From contig NC_020891.1 in the NCBI RefSeq assembly GCF_000355695.1, positions 682,001-746,000 on the forward strand: a stretch of DNA of 64,000 bases, read 5' to 3'. Of this stretch, positions 17,481 to 28,781 are shown piece after piece. The notes under the pieces were generated by a model. That model was not told where the DNA came from and did not search any database. It was given only the letters and a program-made list of their open reading frames with translations. Source of the stretch: Clavibacter nebraskensis NCPPB 2581. Lineage in GTDB: Bacteria; Actinomycetota; Actinomycetes; Actinomycetales; Microbacteriaceae. The translations under genes were made by a program, and so were the position numbers. The stretch's first letter is position 1. The number at the start of each line of letters is the position of its first letter.

Positions 17481-18146
17481 CTACCCGACCGTCGCGACCG
17501 GGCCCGTGGGGAGGGTGCCCGCGGCGTCGTCGGGGGCGGCGCCGCGCGTGCGACGGCGGGGCGCGCGGGCGGGCACGGGCAGGTCGAACAGGGGGAGGGT
17601 GCGCTGGACGATGGGGCCGATGAGGAGCGCGAACGCGAGCGTGCCGAGGCCCACATCCCCGCCGAGGGCCCAGCCGATCGCGAGCACGACCAGCTCGGTG
17701 CCGACGCGGACGCGCCACACCGGCCAGCCCGTGCGCCGGTGGATCCCGGTCATGAGGCCGTCGCGCGGGCCCGGTCCGAAGTGCGCGCCGATGTAGAGGC
17801 CCGTCGCGAGGCCGAGGAGCAGGAGGCCGGCGGCGAAGAGGGGGATGCGGATCCACAGGCTCTCGACCGCCGGGACGACCGCGAGTGCGACCTGCGCGCT
17901 GTAGCCGACGAAGACGACGTTGAGGACGGTGCCCCAGCCGGGGCGCTGGCGGATGGGGATCCAGAGGAGCAGCACGAGCGCGCCGATGATGTTGGTGACG
18001 ACGCCGAACGGCAGGCCCGTCTTGAGGGCGGCACCCTGGCTCAGCACGTCCCAGGGGGAGACGCCGACGGCGGCCTGCAGCATCATCCCGATGGCGAAGC
18101 CGTAGAGGAAGATGCCGAGGGCGAAGTGGACTGAGCGACGGAGCAT
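17481..18146 (-). CDS. yczE: YczE-like integral membrane protein
   Basis: 221 residues with about five membrane helices. The conserved start RSVHFALGIFLYGFAIGMM, then AAVGVSPWDVLSQG and GPGPRDGLMTGIHRRTG, are typical of the YczE family. The function is not known; members pair with a divergent MocR-type regulator, as here (63 bases apart). This start leaves a short clean leader. Control by the neighbouring regulator is likely. Confidence 0.88.
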   Translation of the reverse strand: MLRRSVHFALGIFLYGFAIGMMLQAAVGVSPWDVLSQGAALKTGLPFGVVTNIIGALVLLLWIPIRQRPGWGTVLNVVFVGYSAQVALAVVPAVESLWIRIPLFAAGLLLLGLATGLYIGAHFGPGPRDGLMTGIHRRTGWPVWRVRVGTELVVLAIGWALGGDVGLGTLAFALLIGPIVQRTLPLFDLPVPARAPRRRTRGAAPDDAAGTLPTGPVATVG

Positions 18147-18155
18147 GTGGGAGAT

Positions 18156-18194
18156 CCAATCGCGCCCACGGGTTGCGGGACAAGAGGCCAATCG
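18156..18194 (+). promoter_or_regulatory. direct-repeat operator between yczE and its MocR regulator
   Basis: CCAATCG occurs at 18156-18162 and again at 18188-18194, 32 bases apart, about three helical turns. MocR-type regulators are known to bind paired direct repeats on one face of the DNA. An inverted repeat, GAGGCCA at 18184-18190 and TGGCCTC at 18203-18209, ends just before the regulator's ATG. Confidence 0.55.
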
Positions 18195-18209
18195 TCAGGC
18201 TGTGGCCTC

Positions 18210-19673
18210 ATGACCCTCGCTGGATCCGCTCCCTCCGCCGTGCTCGGACCGACCGCCCTCACGGCGCTGCTGGGGGAGTGGGCGCGACCCGGCACCCCCG
18301 CGTACCAGGCGCTCGCCGACGGGATCCGGCACCTCGTCCTCGACGGGCGCGTGCCCGTCGGCGCGCGGCTCCCCGCCGAGCGGGAGCTCGCGGCCGCGCT
18401 CGGCCTCAGCCGCACCACGGTCGCGGCGGCCTACGCGGCGCTGCGCGGGACCGGCCACCTCGCGAGCCGCCGCGGCTCGGGCAGCATGACGCGGATCCCC
18501 CGGAGCCCGCTCCGCGCGGAGGGCGACGGACGCGAGGTGGCGGACATGAGCCGCGCCGCCGTGCCCGCGGCACCCGCGCTCGCGGACGCCGCGATGCGCG
18601 CCGCGGCCCGGCTGCCCGCGCACCTCGAGGGGCACGGCTACGACGTCGACGGGATCCCGGAGCTGCGCGAGGCCATCGCCGCCCGCTACCGCGCGCGCGG
18701 ACTGCCGACCGAGGCCGACGACGTCATGGTGACGGTCGGCGCGCAGCACGCGATCGGCCTCCTCGCCTCCGTCCTCGTGCACCGCGGCGACCGCGCGCTC
18801 GTCGAGCAGCCGAGCTACCCGCACGCGATCCAGGCGCTGCGCGACGCCGGCGCGCGGCTCGTGGGGGCGGGAGTCGGCGTCGACGGCTGGGACGAGGACA
18901 TGCTCGAGCAGACCATCCGCCGCACCCGTCCCGCGCTCGCGTACCTCATGCCGGACTTCCACAACCCGACCGGCCGCACGATGCCCGAGGACCAGCGGGC
19001 GCGGATCGTGGCGCTCGCCGAGGCGCACGGCGTGACCGTGGTCGCCGACGAGACGACGGCCGAGCTCGACATCGACCGGGCGACCGCGCATCCGCCGCTC
19101 GCCGTGCACGGGTCGCCCGGCGCGGTGGTGCTCGTGGGGTCGGTGGGCAAGACGGTGTGGGGCGGGCTCCGCGTCGGGTGGATCCGCGCCGGTCGGCCGC
19201 TCCTGCGCGATCTGGCCCGGGCGCGCTCGGCCCGCGACCTCGGCACGCCCGTGCTCGAGCAGCTCGTGGTGGCCGAGGTGCTGGGCGGGATGGACGGGAT
19301 CCTCGTCGAGCGCCGCGCGCGGCTGGGGGAGACGCGCGACCACGTGGAGGCCGAGCTCGCGCGGCGGTTCCCCGGGTGGGAGGTGCCGCACGTCGACGGC
19401 GGGCTCGCGGTGTGGGTGGGCATCGGCGCGCCCGTGAGCACGGAGCTCGCGCTGGCCGCCCGGTCGCGGGGGCTGGCGATCACGGGCGGGAGCCGGTTCG
19501 GGCACGACGGCGCGTTCGAGCGCTTCCTCCGGATCCCCATCACGGCGCCGCCTGCCGCCACCGACCGGGCGCTCGACATCCTCGAGGACGCCTGGCGCGG
19601 TCTCGCGCCGGACGCCGGCCGGCCAGCCGCCGGCCGGGAGCACGACGTGGTGGACCGGTCGGTCCTGGTCTGA
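18210..19673 (+). CDS. MocR-type transcription regulator (YczR group)
   Basis: 487 residues. Residues 20-90 form a GntR-type winged helix (ERELAAALGLSRTTVAAAYA, then HLASRRGSGSM). The rest is a fold-type I aminotransferase domain: GYDVDGIPELREAIAARY, YLMPDFHNPTGRTMP and GSVGKTVWGGLRVGWI, where Lys of SVGKT is the likely PLP lysine. In the YczR group the regulator stands opposite yczE, as here. The effector is unknown. The ATG at 18210 directly follows an inverted repeat that may serve for autoregulation. Confidence 0.9.
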   Translation: MTLAGSAPSAVLGPTALTALLGEWARPGTPAYQALADGIRHLVLDGRVPVGARLPAERELAAALGLSRTTVAAAYAALRGTGHLASRRGSGSMTRIPRSPLRAEGDGREVADMSRAAVPAAPALADAAMRAAARLPAHLEGHGYDVDGIPELREAIAARYRARGLPTEADDVMVTVGAQHAIGLLASVLVHRGDRALVEQPSYPHAIQALRDAGARLVGAGVGVDGWDEDMLEQTIRRTRPALAYLMPDFHNPTGRTMPEDQRARIVALAEAHGVTVVADETTAELDIDRATAHPPLAVHGSPGAVVLVGSVGKTVWGGLRVGWIRAGRPLLRDLARARSARDLGTPVLEQLVVAEVLGGMDGILVERRARLGETRDHVEAELARRFPGWEVPHVDGGLAVWVGIGAPVSTELALAARSRGLAITGGSRFGHDGAFERFLRIPITAPPAATDRALDILEDAWRGLAPDAGRPAAGREHDVVDRSVLV

Positions 19674-19833
19674 CGGCCGCGTCCGGGGCTTGGGGACGCG
19701 ACCGACGGCGGGCGGGGCGATCCCGGTACCGTTCCGGCGTCCGCGCGTCCCCCGAGGGCCGTCCCCCACCACCTCCGCACAGGCGAGCGACGTCCCCGTC
19801 GGGTCGCGAACCGCACGAGCCTGGAGGAACGAC

Positions 19834-20820
19834 ATGCGCATCCGACCGCGATCCACCACCGCATCGACCCCGGCGGCTCCGGCCGCCTCCCGCACCCCAT
19901 CCCGACGGGCGGCGGCCGCGGTCGCCGCGCTGGCGCTCGCCGGCGGACTCGCCTCCGCGTCCGTCCTCGCGGCGCCCGTCGCGGCCTCGGCCGAGGACGC
20001 GTCCGTCGTCGTCGCCCCCGCGTCGGCCGACGCCGCCACCGCGCACTGGACGGACGAGCGCCGCGCCGCTGCCCTCGCGGCGTCCCCCGCGGTCGCCGCG
20101 TCCGTGTCGGCCTCCGCCGCGACGGCCTCCCCGGAGTCCGTCTCCGACGCCGCGGGCGCCTCCGCGACCGCTCCCGTCCCGCACCCGGACCAGCCGTTCG
20201 TCGGGGTCCTCTTCTACGTCGACGGCGGACGCGACCGCGCCTGCACCGCGAGCGTCGTCGACACCCCGGACGGCGACGCCATCGCGACCGCCGCCCACTG
20301 CCTCGTCGACCGGCGCACCGGCGCCGCGTCCACCCTCGCGACCTTCGTGCCCGGCGCGCAGGGCGCCACGGCACCGCACGGCATCTGGCCGGTGCGCGTC
20401 GCGGCGGTGTCCTCCGCGTGGACGACGAGCGGCCGCGCCTCGGACGACGCAGGCTTCGCGCGCGTGAGCGGCCCGGCGGGCGAGGTCCTCGGCGCGGAGG
20501 TCGGCGCCGCGGAGCCCGTGTTCGGATCCGCTCTGGTGCCGGCGACCGGGCTCGCGCCGCGGCTGGCGGTCCTCGGCTACCCGACCGCGGGATCCCCGAC
20601 GGCCGTGCTCGAGGCCTGCGCCGGACGCCCGGAGCACGACAGGGGTGGCCAGACCTCGCTGCCGTGCGCGCTCGGCACGGGTGCGGCCGGATCGCCGGTG
20701 CTCACGGCGGCGGGTGAGCAGCGCGCCGTCGTCGCGCGCCCCTCCGCCGGGCGCGGCGTGCTCCTCGCCTCGTGGGGCGCCGACGCCGAGCGGGCGCTGA
20801 CCTCGCTGCACGGGCGGTAG
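19834..20820 (+). CDS. secreted trypsin-like protein, catalytic serine replaced
   Basis: 328 residues behind a clear GGAGG ribosome site. An N-terminal signal peptide (basic start, then AAAAVAALALAGGLASASVL) is followed by an Ala/Ser-rich stretch to about residue 115. The trypsin-like fold follows: ACTASVVDTPDGDAIATAAH holds the His and DDAGFARV the Asp. In the last motif, CALGTGAAGSPVLT, the usual GxSGxP reads GAAGSP, so the nucleophile position, seven residues after the conserved Cys, is Ala (codon GCC). The protein should therefore be inactive as a serine protease, unless Ser of GSP substitutes. Secreted proteases of this kind are common in plant-associated Microbacteriaceae. Confidence 0.82.
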   Translation: MRIRPRSTTASTPAAPAASRTPSRRAAAAVAALALAGGLASASVLAAPVAASAEDASVVVAPASADAATAHWTDERRAAALAASPAVAASVSASAATASPESVSDAAGASATAPVPHPDQPFVGVLFYVDGGRDRACTASVVDTPDGDAIATAAHCLVDRRTGAASTLATFVPGAQGATAPHGIWPVRVAAVSSAWTTSGRASDDAGFARVSGPAGEVLGAEVGAAEPVFGSALVPATGLAPRLAVLGYPTAGSPTAVLEACAGRPEHDRGGQTSLPCALGTGAAGSPVLTAAGEQRAVVARPSAGRGVLLASWGADAERALTSLHGR

Positions 20821-20840
20821 CCACTACCCCGGGCCGCGGC

Positions 20841-20868
20841 CCGGTGTCCGCCGAGCGCCGGACACCGG
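20841..20868 (+). terminator. hairpin after the trypsin-like gene
   Basis: Perfect 10-bp stem, CCGGTGTCCG at 20841-20850 and CGGACACCGG at 20859-20868, with an 8-base loop, starting 21 bases after the stop codon. No T-run. Confidence 0.6.
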
Positions 20869-20887
20869 ACCGCCGCCTGGGGATTGC

Positions 20888-20903
20888 CCTTCGTGCACGA
20901 AGG
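20888..20903. promoter_or_regulatory. 16-bp perfect palindrome upstream of glgX
   Basis: CCTTCGTGCACGAAGG is a perfect palindrome ending 29 bases before the GTG of the debranching enzyme. A -10-like CATACT at 20921-20926 lies six bases before that GTG, so the palindrome covers the spacer/-35 area and would suit a repressor. Confidence 0.5.
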
Positions 20904-20932
20904 AGTTGGGCGGGCGCGAGCATACTGAACCG

Positions 20933-23014
<2,082 letters not shown>

Positions 23015-23034
23015 CCGCACCCGCGAGATCGACC

Positions 23035-23064
23035 GACGCGCCCTCGGGAGACCGGGGGCGCGTC
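23035..23064 (+). terminator. terminator after glgX
   Basis: Stem GACGCGCCC at 23035-23043 and GGGCGCGTC at 23056-23064 around a 12-base loop, 21 bases after the glgX stop. No T-run. Confidence 0.6.
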
Positions 23065-23141
23065 GTCGCGTCCGGGCACGGCCCCTGGCGGGCGTAGCGT
23101 GGGGAGGCCCCGTTTCCACCCCCGGGGAGATCGGATCCCGT

Positions 23142-24209
23142 GTGACGTCATCGCCCGCTCCCCGGCCGCCGTCGACCCGCACGCTCGACCTCGAGGCCGC
23201 GATGCGCGCGAGCGTGGGGCTCCTCGTGCCGCTGCTCGTGCTCCTCGCGATCGACCGGCTCGACCTCGCGCTGTACGCGTCGTTCGGGGCCTTCACCGGG
23301 CTCTACGGGCGGAACGAGCGGTACCGGCTGCGGCTCGCGAGCGTGGGAGCCGGGGCCGCGATGATGCTCGTCGCGATCACCACGGGCGTGCTGCTGTCGC
23401 TCGCCGACGCGCCCCTCGCGCTCGAGGCCGTGGGGCTCGCGATCGTGCTGGGCGGAGCGTCGCTCGTGTCGACGGCGATGAGCCTGGTGCCGCCGCATCC
23501 GCTCTTCCCCGTGTTCGGGCTGGTCGTCTGCGCGGCCGTTCCGGTGGACGGCGCCCAGGCGCGCGACGCGCTCGTGACCGCCGTCGCCGCGATCCTCTTC
23601 TCGGCCGGCGTGTGCATGTCCGGCTGGCTGCTGCGGCGGTGGGCGCCGGACGCGCACGCGCACCGCTTCCGCGCCCTGCCGCGGATCCCTGTGCGCGACG
23701 CCGCCGTGCACCGCGACCCGGCCGCGTGGACGGCCGTGGTCGCGAACGTCGTCGGCGCGCTCGTGGCGGGCGCGATCGCGGTGGCGCTCGGCCTCGGGCA
23801 CCACTACTGGGCGGTCGTGACGCTCGTCGCCGTGCTGCCGGTGGTGCGCGGGCCGCTGTCGTTCACGCGCGTGGCGCACCGGGTGCTCGGGACGGTCGCC
23901 GGGTCGGTCGTGGCCGCGGGGATCCTCGCGCTGCACCTGCCGGCGCCGGCCGTGATCGCCGTGGCGGTGGCCTGCCAGTTCGCCGCCGAGCTCGCGGTCG
24001 GCACGCACTACGGGCTCGCGCTCGTCTTCATCACGCCGCTCGCGCTCGTGATGGGCGGCCTCGGCCGGACGCTGCCGGTGCTGCCGCTCGTGGCCGACCG
24101 GGTGGTCGACACGATCGTGGGCGCGGCGGTCGGGGTGGTGGTGATCCTCGTGCTGCGGGCGCTGGCGGCCCGGCGTCGGCGGTACGCAGGCGGGACGAGC
24201 CCGGCCTAG
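23142..24209 (+). CDS. FUSC-like integral membrane protein
   Basis: 355 residues from GTG at 23142. Two sets of about five to six membrane helices are separated by a basic loop (LLRRWAPDAHAHRFRALPRI) near residue 165-190. The second half has HHYWAVVTLVAVLPVVRGP and RVLGTVAGSVVAA, typical of the FUSC (aromatic acid exporter / YccS-like) domain. Transport substrate unknown. Its stop shares the palindrome CTAG with the stop of the convergent lipoprotein gene. Confidence 0.78.
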   Translation: MTSSPAPRPPSTRTLDLEAAMRASVGLLVPLLVLLAIDRLDLALYASFGAFTGLYGRNERYRLRLASVGAGAAMMLVAITTGVLLSLADAPLALEAVGLAIVLGGASLVSTAMSLVPPHPLFPVFGLVVCAAVPVDGAQARDALVTAVAAILFSAGVCMSGWLLRRWAPDAHAHRFRALPRIPVRDAAVHRDPAAWTAVVANVVGALVAGAIAVALGLGHHYWAVVTLVAVLPVVRGPLSFTRVAHRVLGTVAGSVVAAGILALHLPAPAVIAVAVACQFAAELAVGTHYGLALVFITPLALVMGGLGRTLPVLPLVADRVVDTIVGAAVGVVVILVLRALAARRRRYAGGTSPA

Positions 24210-24604
24210 CCGACGACCGTGGTGCTCCAGCCGTAGATGCGGCCGTTCGCGCCGAAGAGGTTCCAGCCGTCGGCGCAGGTGACGGTCGCGGGGTCGATCT
24301 CCGGCGGCCACCAGGTGTCCTGGATGGCGCTCATCTGCAGGTCGGTGCAGCCGCCGGGGGCGGGAGCGGGCGTCGCGGTCTGGACGGCGACGATGCTGCC
24401 CTTCTTCGCCTCGGACTTGGTGCGGATGAGCGTGCCGTCGGCCGGGATCCACGTCGGCATGGACGCGCCGAGCGCCGTCTGGGCGTCGGCGGTGGTGGCG
24501 TAGATCTCCGTCGTGGGCGTCTGGAACTGCGACTGGACCCCGCATCCGGACAGGAGCGCCGCGCTCGCGACGGCGGCCAGGACGATGAGGGTCGGTCGAT
24601 GCAT
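24206..24604 (-). CDS. small lipoprotein of unknown function
   Basis: 132 residues. Signal peptide with a lipobox (ALLSGC, Cys21), so it should be lipid-anchored outside the membrane. The mature part has two further Cys (GGCTDLQ and VTCADGW), which could form a disulfide, and a Trp-rich stretch (DTWWPPEIDP). No known domain. It ends tail to tail with the FUSC-like gene, overlapping by four bases. Confidence 0.75.
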   Translation of the reverse strand: MHRPTLIVLAAVASAALLSGCGVQSQFQTPTTEIYATTADAQTALGASMPTWIPADGTLIRTKSEAKKGSIVAVQTATPAPAPGGCTDLQMSAIQDTWWPPEIDPATVTCADGWNLFGANGRIYGWSTTVVG

Positions 24605-24621
24605 CCCCCTAGTGTGCCTCG

Positions 24622-25020
24622 TCAGCGACGGCGGCGGATGCGGATCGGCCCCTTGGCCGTGGATGGGTCGACGACCGACCCCTTCTGGGTGATCTCCACC
24701 TCACCCGCGTCGACGAGTCGCCGGGCCGCGCGGCGGGTCGGCTCCATGAGGTCGCTCCAGTCGTCGGGCGACTCCGCGCGGGCGGCCTCGGACGGGCAGA
24801 TGGTGGCGCCGCCGGCGCGGTGCGCGAGGAGGTCGAGGATCCGCCGTTCGAGCGCCGCGTCGACGTCGGTGACGCCGCGGCGACGGCACGCGTCGCTGCA
24901 GTAGCGCACCTGGTCCCAGTCGCGCTCCCACTTCCTGCGCCACTCGATGGTGCGGCCGCACGAGGCGCAGGTCTTGGGCGCGGGGACGGTGCCATTCGTG
25001 CTCGATGCCCGGTGCGCCAT
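24622..25020 (-). CDS. DUF2256 / DUF3253 zinc-ribbon-like protein
   Basis: 132 residues. The first half carries four Cys in two pairs ([20 protein letters not shown], then YCSDAC), the DUF2256 pattern, likely binding zinc. The second half is a DUF3253 winged-helix-like domain ([39 protein letters not shown]). This fusion is seen in other actinobacteria; role unknown. It is 17 bases downstream of the lipoprotein start on the same strand, so the two are probably co-transcribed, this gene first. Confidence 0.78.
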   Translation of the reverse strand: MAHRASSTNGTVPAPKTCASCGRTIEWRRKWERDWDQVRYCSDACRRRGVTDVDAALERRILDLLAHRAGGATICPSEAARAESPDDWSDLMEPTRRAARRLVDAGEVEITQKGSVVDPSTAKGPIRIRRRR

Positions 25021-25208
25021 CCCTCCAGCATGCTCCGTGCGGATGGGTGTCGGCCGGATGCGGTGACGGCTTTCCGAAAACCCGGCGCGAGCGGGGATTT
25101 CCCGACGCCGGGTGCGATACTTCCTCCACGGGGCGGGTTCCCGGTGCGGGCGATCAGCGGTCCGAGCGACCGCCGCACCCGCGGCCCGCGTCCCACAAGG
25201 AGCACCCC
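25021..25208. other. divergent promoter region with an inverted repeat
   Basis: Between the DUF2256/DUF3253 gene and the RND permease gene. CCCGGCG at 25081-25087 pairs with CGCCGGG at 25106-25112 around GAGCGGGGATTTCCC. GATACT at 25116-25121 is a possible rightward -10. No coding signal. Confidence 0.4.
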
Positions 25209-28200
25209 CTGCATCTCCTCTCCGTCTTCAGCCTCCGCAACCGTGCCCTGATCGCGCTCATCACGATCGTCATCGGGGTGTTCGGCGGCATCGCGCTGAC
25301 GACGCTCAAGCAGGAGCTCATCCCGTCGGTGACGTTCCCGCAGCTCGCGGTCGTCACGGCGTACCCGGGCGCCTCGCCTGCGGTCGTCGACTCCGACGTG
25401 TCGACGCCCATCGAGCGCGCGATCCAGGCGGTGCCGGGCCTCGAGTCCTCCACGGCGACCTCGCGCACCGACTCGTCCGTCATCTCGGCGTCGTTCACGT
25501 ACGGCACCGACCTCGCGACGGCCGAGCAGAAGATCGACCAGGCCATCAACCGGATCCGCACGACGCTGCCCGACGGCATCGACCCCGTCGTCATCGCGGG
25601 CAGCATCGACGACCTGCCCGTGATCCAGATCGCCGTCACGAGCGACCTCAGCCCGCAGGACCTCACGGCCGCGCTCGAGCGCTCGACCCTCGCCGACATC
25701 CGCAAGCTCGAGGGCGTGCGCGACGCGAGCCTGCTCGGCACGGTCGGGCAGCGCGTGGTCATCACGCCGGACCCCGCGAAGGTGCAGGCGGAGGGCCTCA
25801 CGAACCAGGCGATCCGCGACGCGCTCGACGCGAACGGCTCGCTGCTGCCCGCGGGATCCGTGACGGAGGACGGCACCACGCTGTCGGTGCAGTCGGGCAC
25901 GCGCCTCGGCTCCACCCAGGACCTCGCGTCGCTGCCGCTGCTCGGCGCCGCGGGCGGGCGCGCGGTCACGATCGGCGACGTCGCCACCGTGGAGCTCGGA
26001 CAGGATCCGACCACCGGCATCTCGCGCGTCGACGGCCAGCCGTCGCTCACCATCGCCGTGACCAAGACGCCCGCGGGCAACACGGTCGACGTCTCGCACC
26101 TCGTCACCCAGCTCCTGCCGCAGCTCTCCGACGACCTGGGCAGCAACACCAAGTTCACGGTCGTGTTCGACCAGGCGCCCTTCATCGAGCAGTCCATCTC
26201 GAGCCTCACCACCGAGGGCCTGCTCGGCCTCGTGTTCGCGGTGCTCGTGATCCTCGTGTTCCTGATGTCGATCCGGTCCACGATCGTGACGGCGATCTCC
26301 ATCCCGGCGTCCGTGCTCATCACCTTCATCGGCATGCTCGCCTCCGGCTACACGCTCAACATCATCACGCTCGGCGCGCTCACGATCGCGGTCGGGCGCG
26401 TGGTGGACGACTCCATCGTCGTCATCGAGAACATCAAGCGGCACCTCTCCTTCACGCCCGACCGGCTCGAGGCGATCCGCGCGGCCGTGCGCGAGGTCGC
26501 GGGCGCCGTCACGGCGTCGACCGCCACGACCGTCGCGGTGTTCCTGCCGATCGCGCTCGTGGGCGACATCACGGGGGAGCTGTTCCGGCCCTTCGCGCTC
26601 ACCGTGACCATCGCGCTCGCCGCGTCGCTGTTCGTCGCGCTGACGATCGTGCCGGTGCTCGCGTACTGGTTCCTGCGGCCCGAGGGGGAGTCGCGTCGGG
26701 CGCGGAAGAAGGCGGCGGCGGCGGAGACCACGCGGACGGGCGCGCATGCCGCCGTCCGCGGGTCCGTCGACGATCGCGCACGCTCGGGTCGGCGAGCCCG
26801 CGGATCGCACGCCGGGGACGGCCAGGGGGAGGGTCAGAGCGGGAGCGAGGGCATCGGCGCCCCGACGCGCCTCCAGCGCGGCTACCGGCCGATCCTCGCG
26901 TGGACGCTGAAGCACTCGGCCGTCACGCTGGTCCTCGCGATCCTCGTGCTCGGCGGCACCGTGGCCCTCATCCCGAGCATGAAGACCAACTTCCTCGGCG
27001 ACAGCGGGCAGAACACGCTCACGGTCTCGCAGGAGCTGCCGAGCGACACGAGCCTCGAGGCGCAGGACACCGCGGCCACGAAGGTCGAGCAGGCGCTCAT
27101 CGGCGTCGCGGGCGTCGAGACCGTGCAGACCTCGATCGGCGCGGACAGCACGTCGCTCACGTCGGCCTTCGGGGGCGGCGGCGGGATCACGTTCGCGCTC
27201 ACCACCGATCCGGACGCCGACCAGGACGCCATCCGCGAGGGCGTGCGCTCCGCGGTGGACGGCCTCACCGACGTGGGCGACGTGTCGCTCGCGGCGGCGT
27301 CGGGCGGGTTCTCCTCGAGCGACATCGAGGTGCAGATCACCGCGAACGACGCCGACGACCTGAAGACCTCGGCCGACGCGATCCTCGCGGCCGTGAAGGA
27401 CGTCCCGTCCATCGAGCAGGCCACGAGCAACCTGTCCGAGACGCAGCCGTACATCGCCGTGACGGTCGACCGGGCGAAGGCCGCGGCGGCCGGGCTCAGC
27501 GAGCAGGCCGTGGGCGGCATCGTCACTGCGAGCCGGCTGCCGGCCGCGGTCGGGCAGGTCGTGATCGACGAGAAGACGCTGTCCATCTACATCCAGGACC
27601 CGGACGCCGCGCAGAGCCTGCAGGGGCTGCGCGACTTCCGGATCCCCACCGCGCGCGGCCTCGTGCCGCTCAGCGATCTCGCGACCGTGGAGGTGACCGA
27701 CGGCCCGGCGACCGTGACGACCACGGGCGGCTTCCGCAGCGCGACCGTGAGCGCGACGCCGGGCAGCGACGACGTGGGCTTCGCCTCGTCCGAGGTGTCG
27801 CAGGCCGTCGCGGACGTGCAGCTGCCGGCCGGCGCGCAGGCGTCGCTCGGCGGCGTCGCGTCGCAGCAGTCGAACGCGTTCGGGCAGCTGGGGCTCGCGG
27901 TGCTGGCGGCGATCCTGATCGTCTACATCATCATGGTGGCGACGTTCCGGAGCCTCATCCAGCCGCTCGTGCTGCTCGTCTCGGTGCCGTTCGCGGCGAC
28001 CGGCGCGGTGCTGCTGCAGGTCGTGACGGGGATCCCGCTGGGCGTGGCGTCGATCATCGGCCTGCTGATGCTCGTGGGCATCGTGGTGACCAATGCCATC
28101 GTGCTCATCGACCTCGTGAACCAGTACCGGACGCGCGGCATGGGCCTGCGCGAGGCGATCCTGCAGGGCGCCGGGCGACGGCTCCGGCCCATCCTCATGA

Positions 28201-28466
28201 CGGCGCTCGCGACGATCTTCGCGCTGCTGCCGCTCGCGATCGGGCTCACCGGCCACGGCGGCTTCATCTCGCAGCCCCTCGCGATCGTGGTGATCGGCGG
28301 CCTGCTGTCGTCCACCGTGCTGACCCTGCTCGTGCTGCCGTCGCTGTACTCGCTCGTGGAGCGCGCGGCGCTGCGGATCCGGGCCAGGGGCGAGCGGAGG
28401 CGGGCCGAGCGCGGGCTGCCTGCGGGCGGATCCGCGACGACGACCGAGGCCGGCACCGCGGGCTGA
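25209..28466 (+). CDS. RND-type efflux permease
   Basis: 1085 residues. The best ribosome site, AAGGAG at 25197-25202, lies six bases before a CTG codon (CTG CAT CTC CTC), and no ATG, GTG or TTG fits between it and the first conserved residues ([20 protein letters not shown]), so a rare CTG start is proposed. Twelve membrane helices and two large outer loops follow the AcrB plan: [17 protein letters not shown] has the Asp pair of the proton relay in helix 4, and [18 protein letters not shown] marks the second half. A 70-residue very hydrophilic Arg/Gly/Glu-rich stretch (about 495-560) lies between the halves in the cytoplasm. No adaptor or outer-membrane gene is near, as expected in a Gram-positive. 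Confidence 0.9.
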   Translation: MHLLSVFSLRNRALIALITIVIGVFGGIALTTLKQELIPSVTFPQLAVVTAYPGASPAVVDSDVSTPIERAIQAVPGLESSTATSRTDSSVISASFTYGTDLATAEQKIDQAINRIRTTLPDGIDPVVIAGSIDDLPVIQIAVTSDLSPQDLTAALERSTLADIRKLEGVRDASLLGTVGQRVVITPDPAKVQAEGLTNQAIRDALDANGSLLPAGSVTEDGTTLSVQSGTRLGSTQDLASLPLLGAAGGRAVTIGDVATVELGQDPTTGISRVDGQPSLTIAVTKTPAGNTVDVSHLVTQLLPQLSDDLGSNTKFTVVFDQAPFIEQSISSLTTEGLLGLVFAVLVILVFLMSIRSTIVTAISIPASVLITFIGMLASGYTLNIITLGALTIAVGRVVDDSIVVIENIKRHLSFTPDRLEAIRAAVREVAGAVTASTATTVAVFLPIALVGDITGELFRPFALTVTIALAASLFVALTIVPVLAYWFLRPEGESRRARKKAAAAETTRTGAHAAVRGSVDDRARSGRRARGSHAGDGQGEGQSGSEGIGAPTRLQRGYRPILAWTLKHSAVTLVLAILVLGGTVALIPSMKTNFLGDSGQNTLTVSQELPSDTSLEAQDTAATKVEQALIGVAGVETVQTSIGADSTSLTSAFGGGGGITFALTTDPDADQDAIREGVRSAVDGLTDVGDVSLAAASGGFSSSDIEVQITANDADDLKTSADAILAAVKDVPSIEQATSNLSETQPYIAVTVDRAKAAAAGLSEQAVGGIVTASRLPAAVGQVVIDEKTLSIYIQDPDAAQSLQGLRDFRIPTARGLVPLSDLATVEVTDGPATVTTTGGFRSATVSATPGSDDVGFASSEVSQAVADVQLPAGAQASLGGVASQQSNAFGQLGLAVLAAILIVYIIMVATFRSLIQPLVLLVSVPFAATGAVLLQVVTGIPLGVASIIGLLMLVGIVVTNAIVLIDLVNQYRTRGMGLREAILQGAGRRLRPILMTALATIFALLPLAIGLTGHGGFISQPLAIVVIGGLLSSTVLTLLVLPSLYSLVERAALRIRARGERRRAERGLPAGGSATTTEAGTAG

Positions 28467-28477
28467 CCGCGCTCCCG

Positions 28478-28516
28478 ACTCCGCCCGGGGCGCCGCGGGG
28501 CGCGCCCGGGCGGAGT
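28478..28516 (+). terminator. terminator after the RND permease
   Basis: Perfect 12-bp stem, ACTCCGCCCGGG at 28478-28489 and CCCGGGCGGAGT at 28505-28516, starting 11 bases after the stop. No T-run. Confidence 0.7.
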
Positions 28517-28540
28517 GCTGCCCTGGTGCCTGGAGCGCCG

Positions 28541-28781
28541 GTCCGGTAGTGTGCTCCAGTCGGCTCTTGACACCGCTACCGGACCATCCATCCGGGCGGA
28601 TGGATTTGTCAGTCAGGTGGGCCGGTTTCCCCCTCTCGTTCCGCAGAGGGGTACGTCACGCGATGACACGGCCCCCGGTCGACGACTGCCCGGGTTGAGA
28701 GCAGCTCTGCGCACCCTGATCCTGTAGCGCGCTGCTTCGAATGAGCATTGTCATGCACTCGAGCAGAACGAGGAATCCCTC
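28541..28781 (+). promoter_or_regulatory. structured leader of the DEAD-box helicase gene
   Basis: About 240 bases without a believable gene. GTCCGGTAG at 28541-28549 pairs with CTACCGGAC at 28576-28584. Directly after it, ATCCATCCG at 28586-28594 and CGGATGGAT at 28597-28605 form a second hairpin followed by TTGTC, which looks like an attenuator. TAGTGT at 28547-28552 is a -10 candidate, and TTGACA occurs at 28567-28572. A long structured leader suits an RNA helicase controlled by cold or by its own product, but this is inference. Confidence 0.45.

Noticed and set aside
24609-28256. Open frame of over 1200 codons on the minus strand, opposite the RND permease.
   Set aside because: It is a mirror of the permease in GC-rich DNA: Arg/Asp/His-rich product, no domain, and the plus-strand gene has all family motifs.
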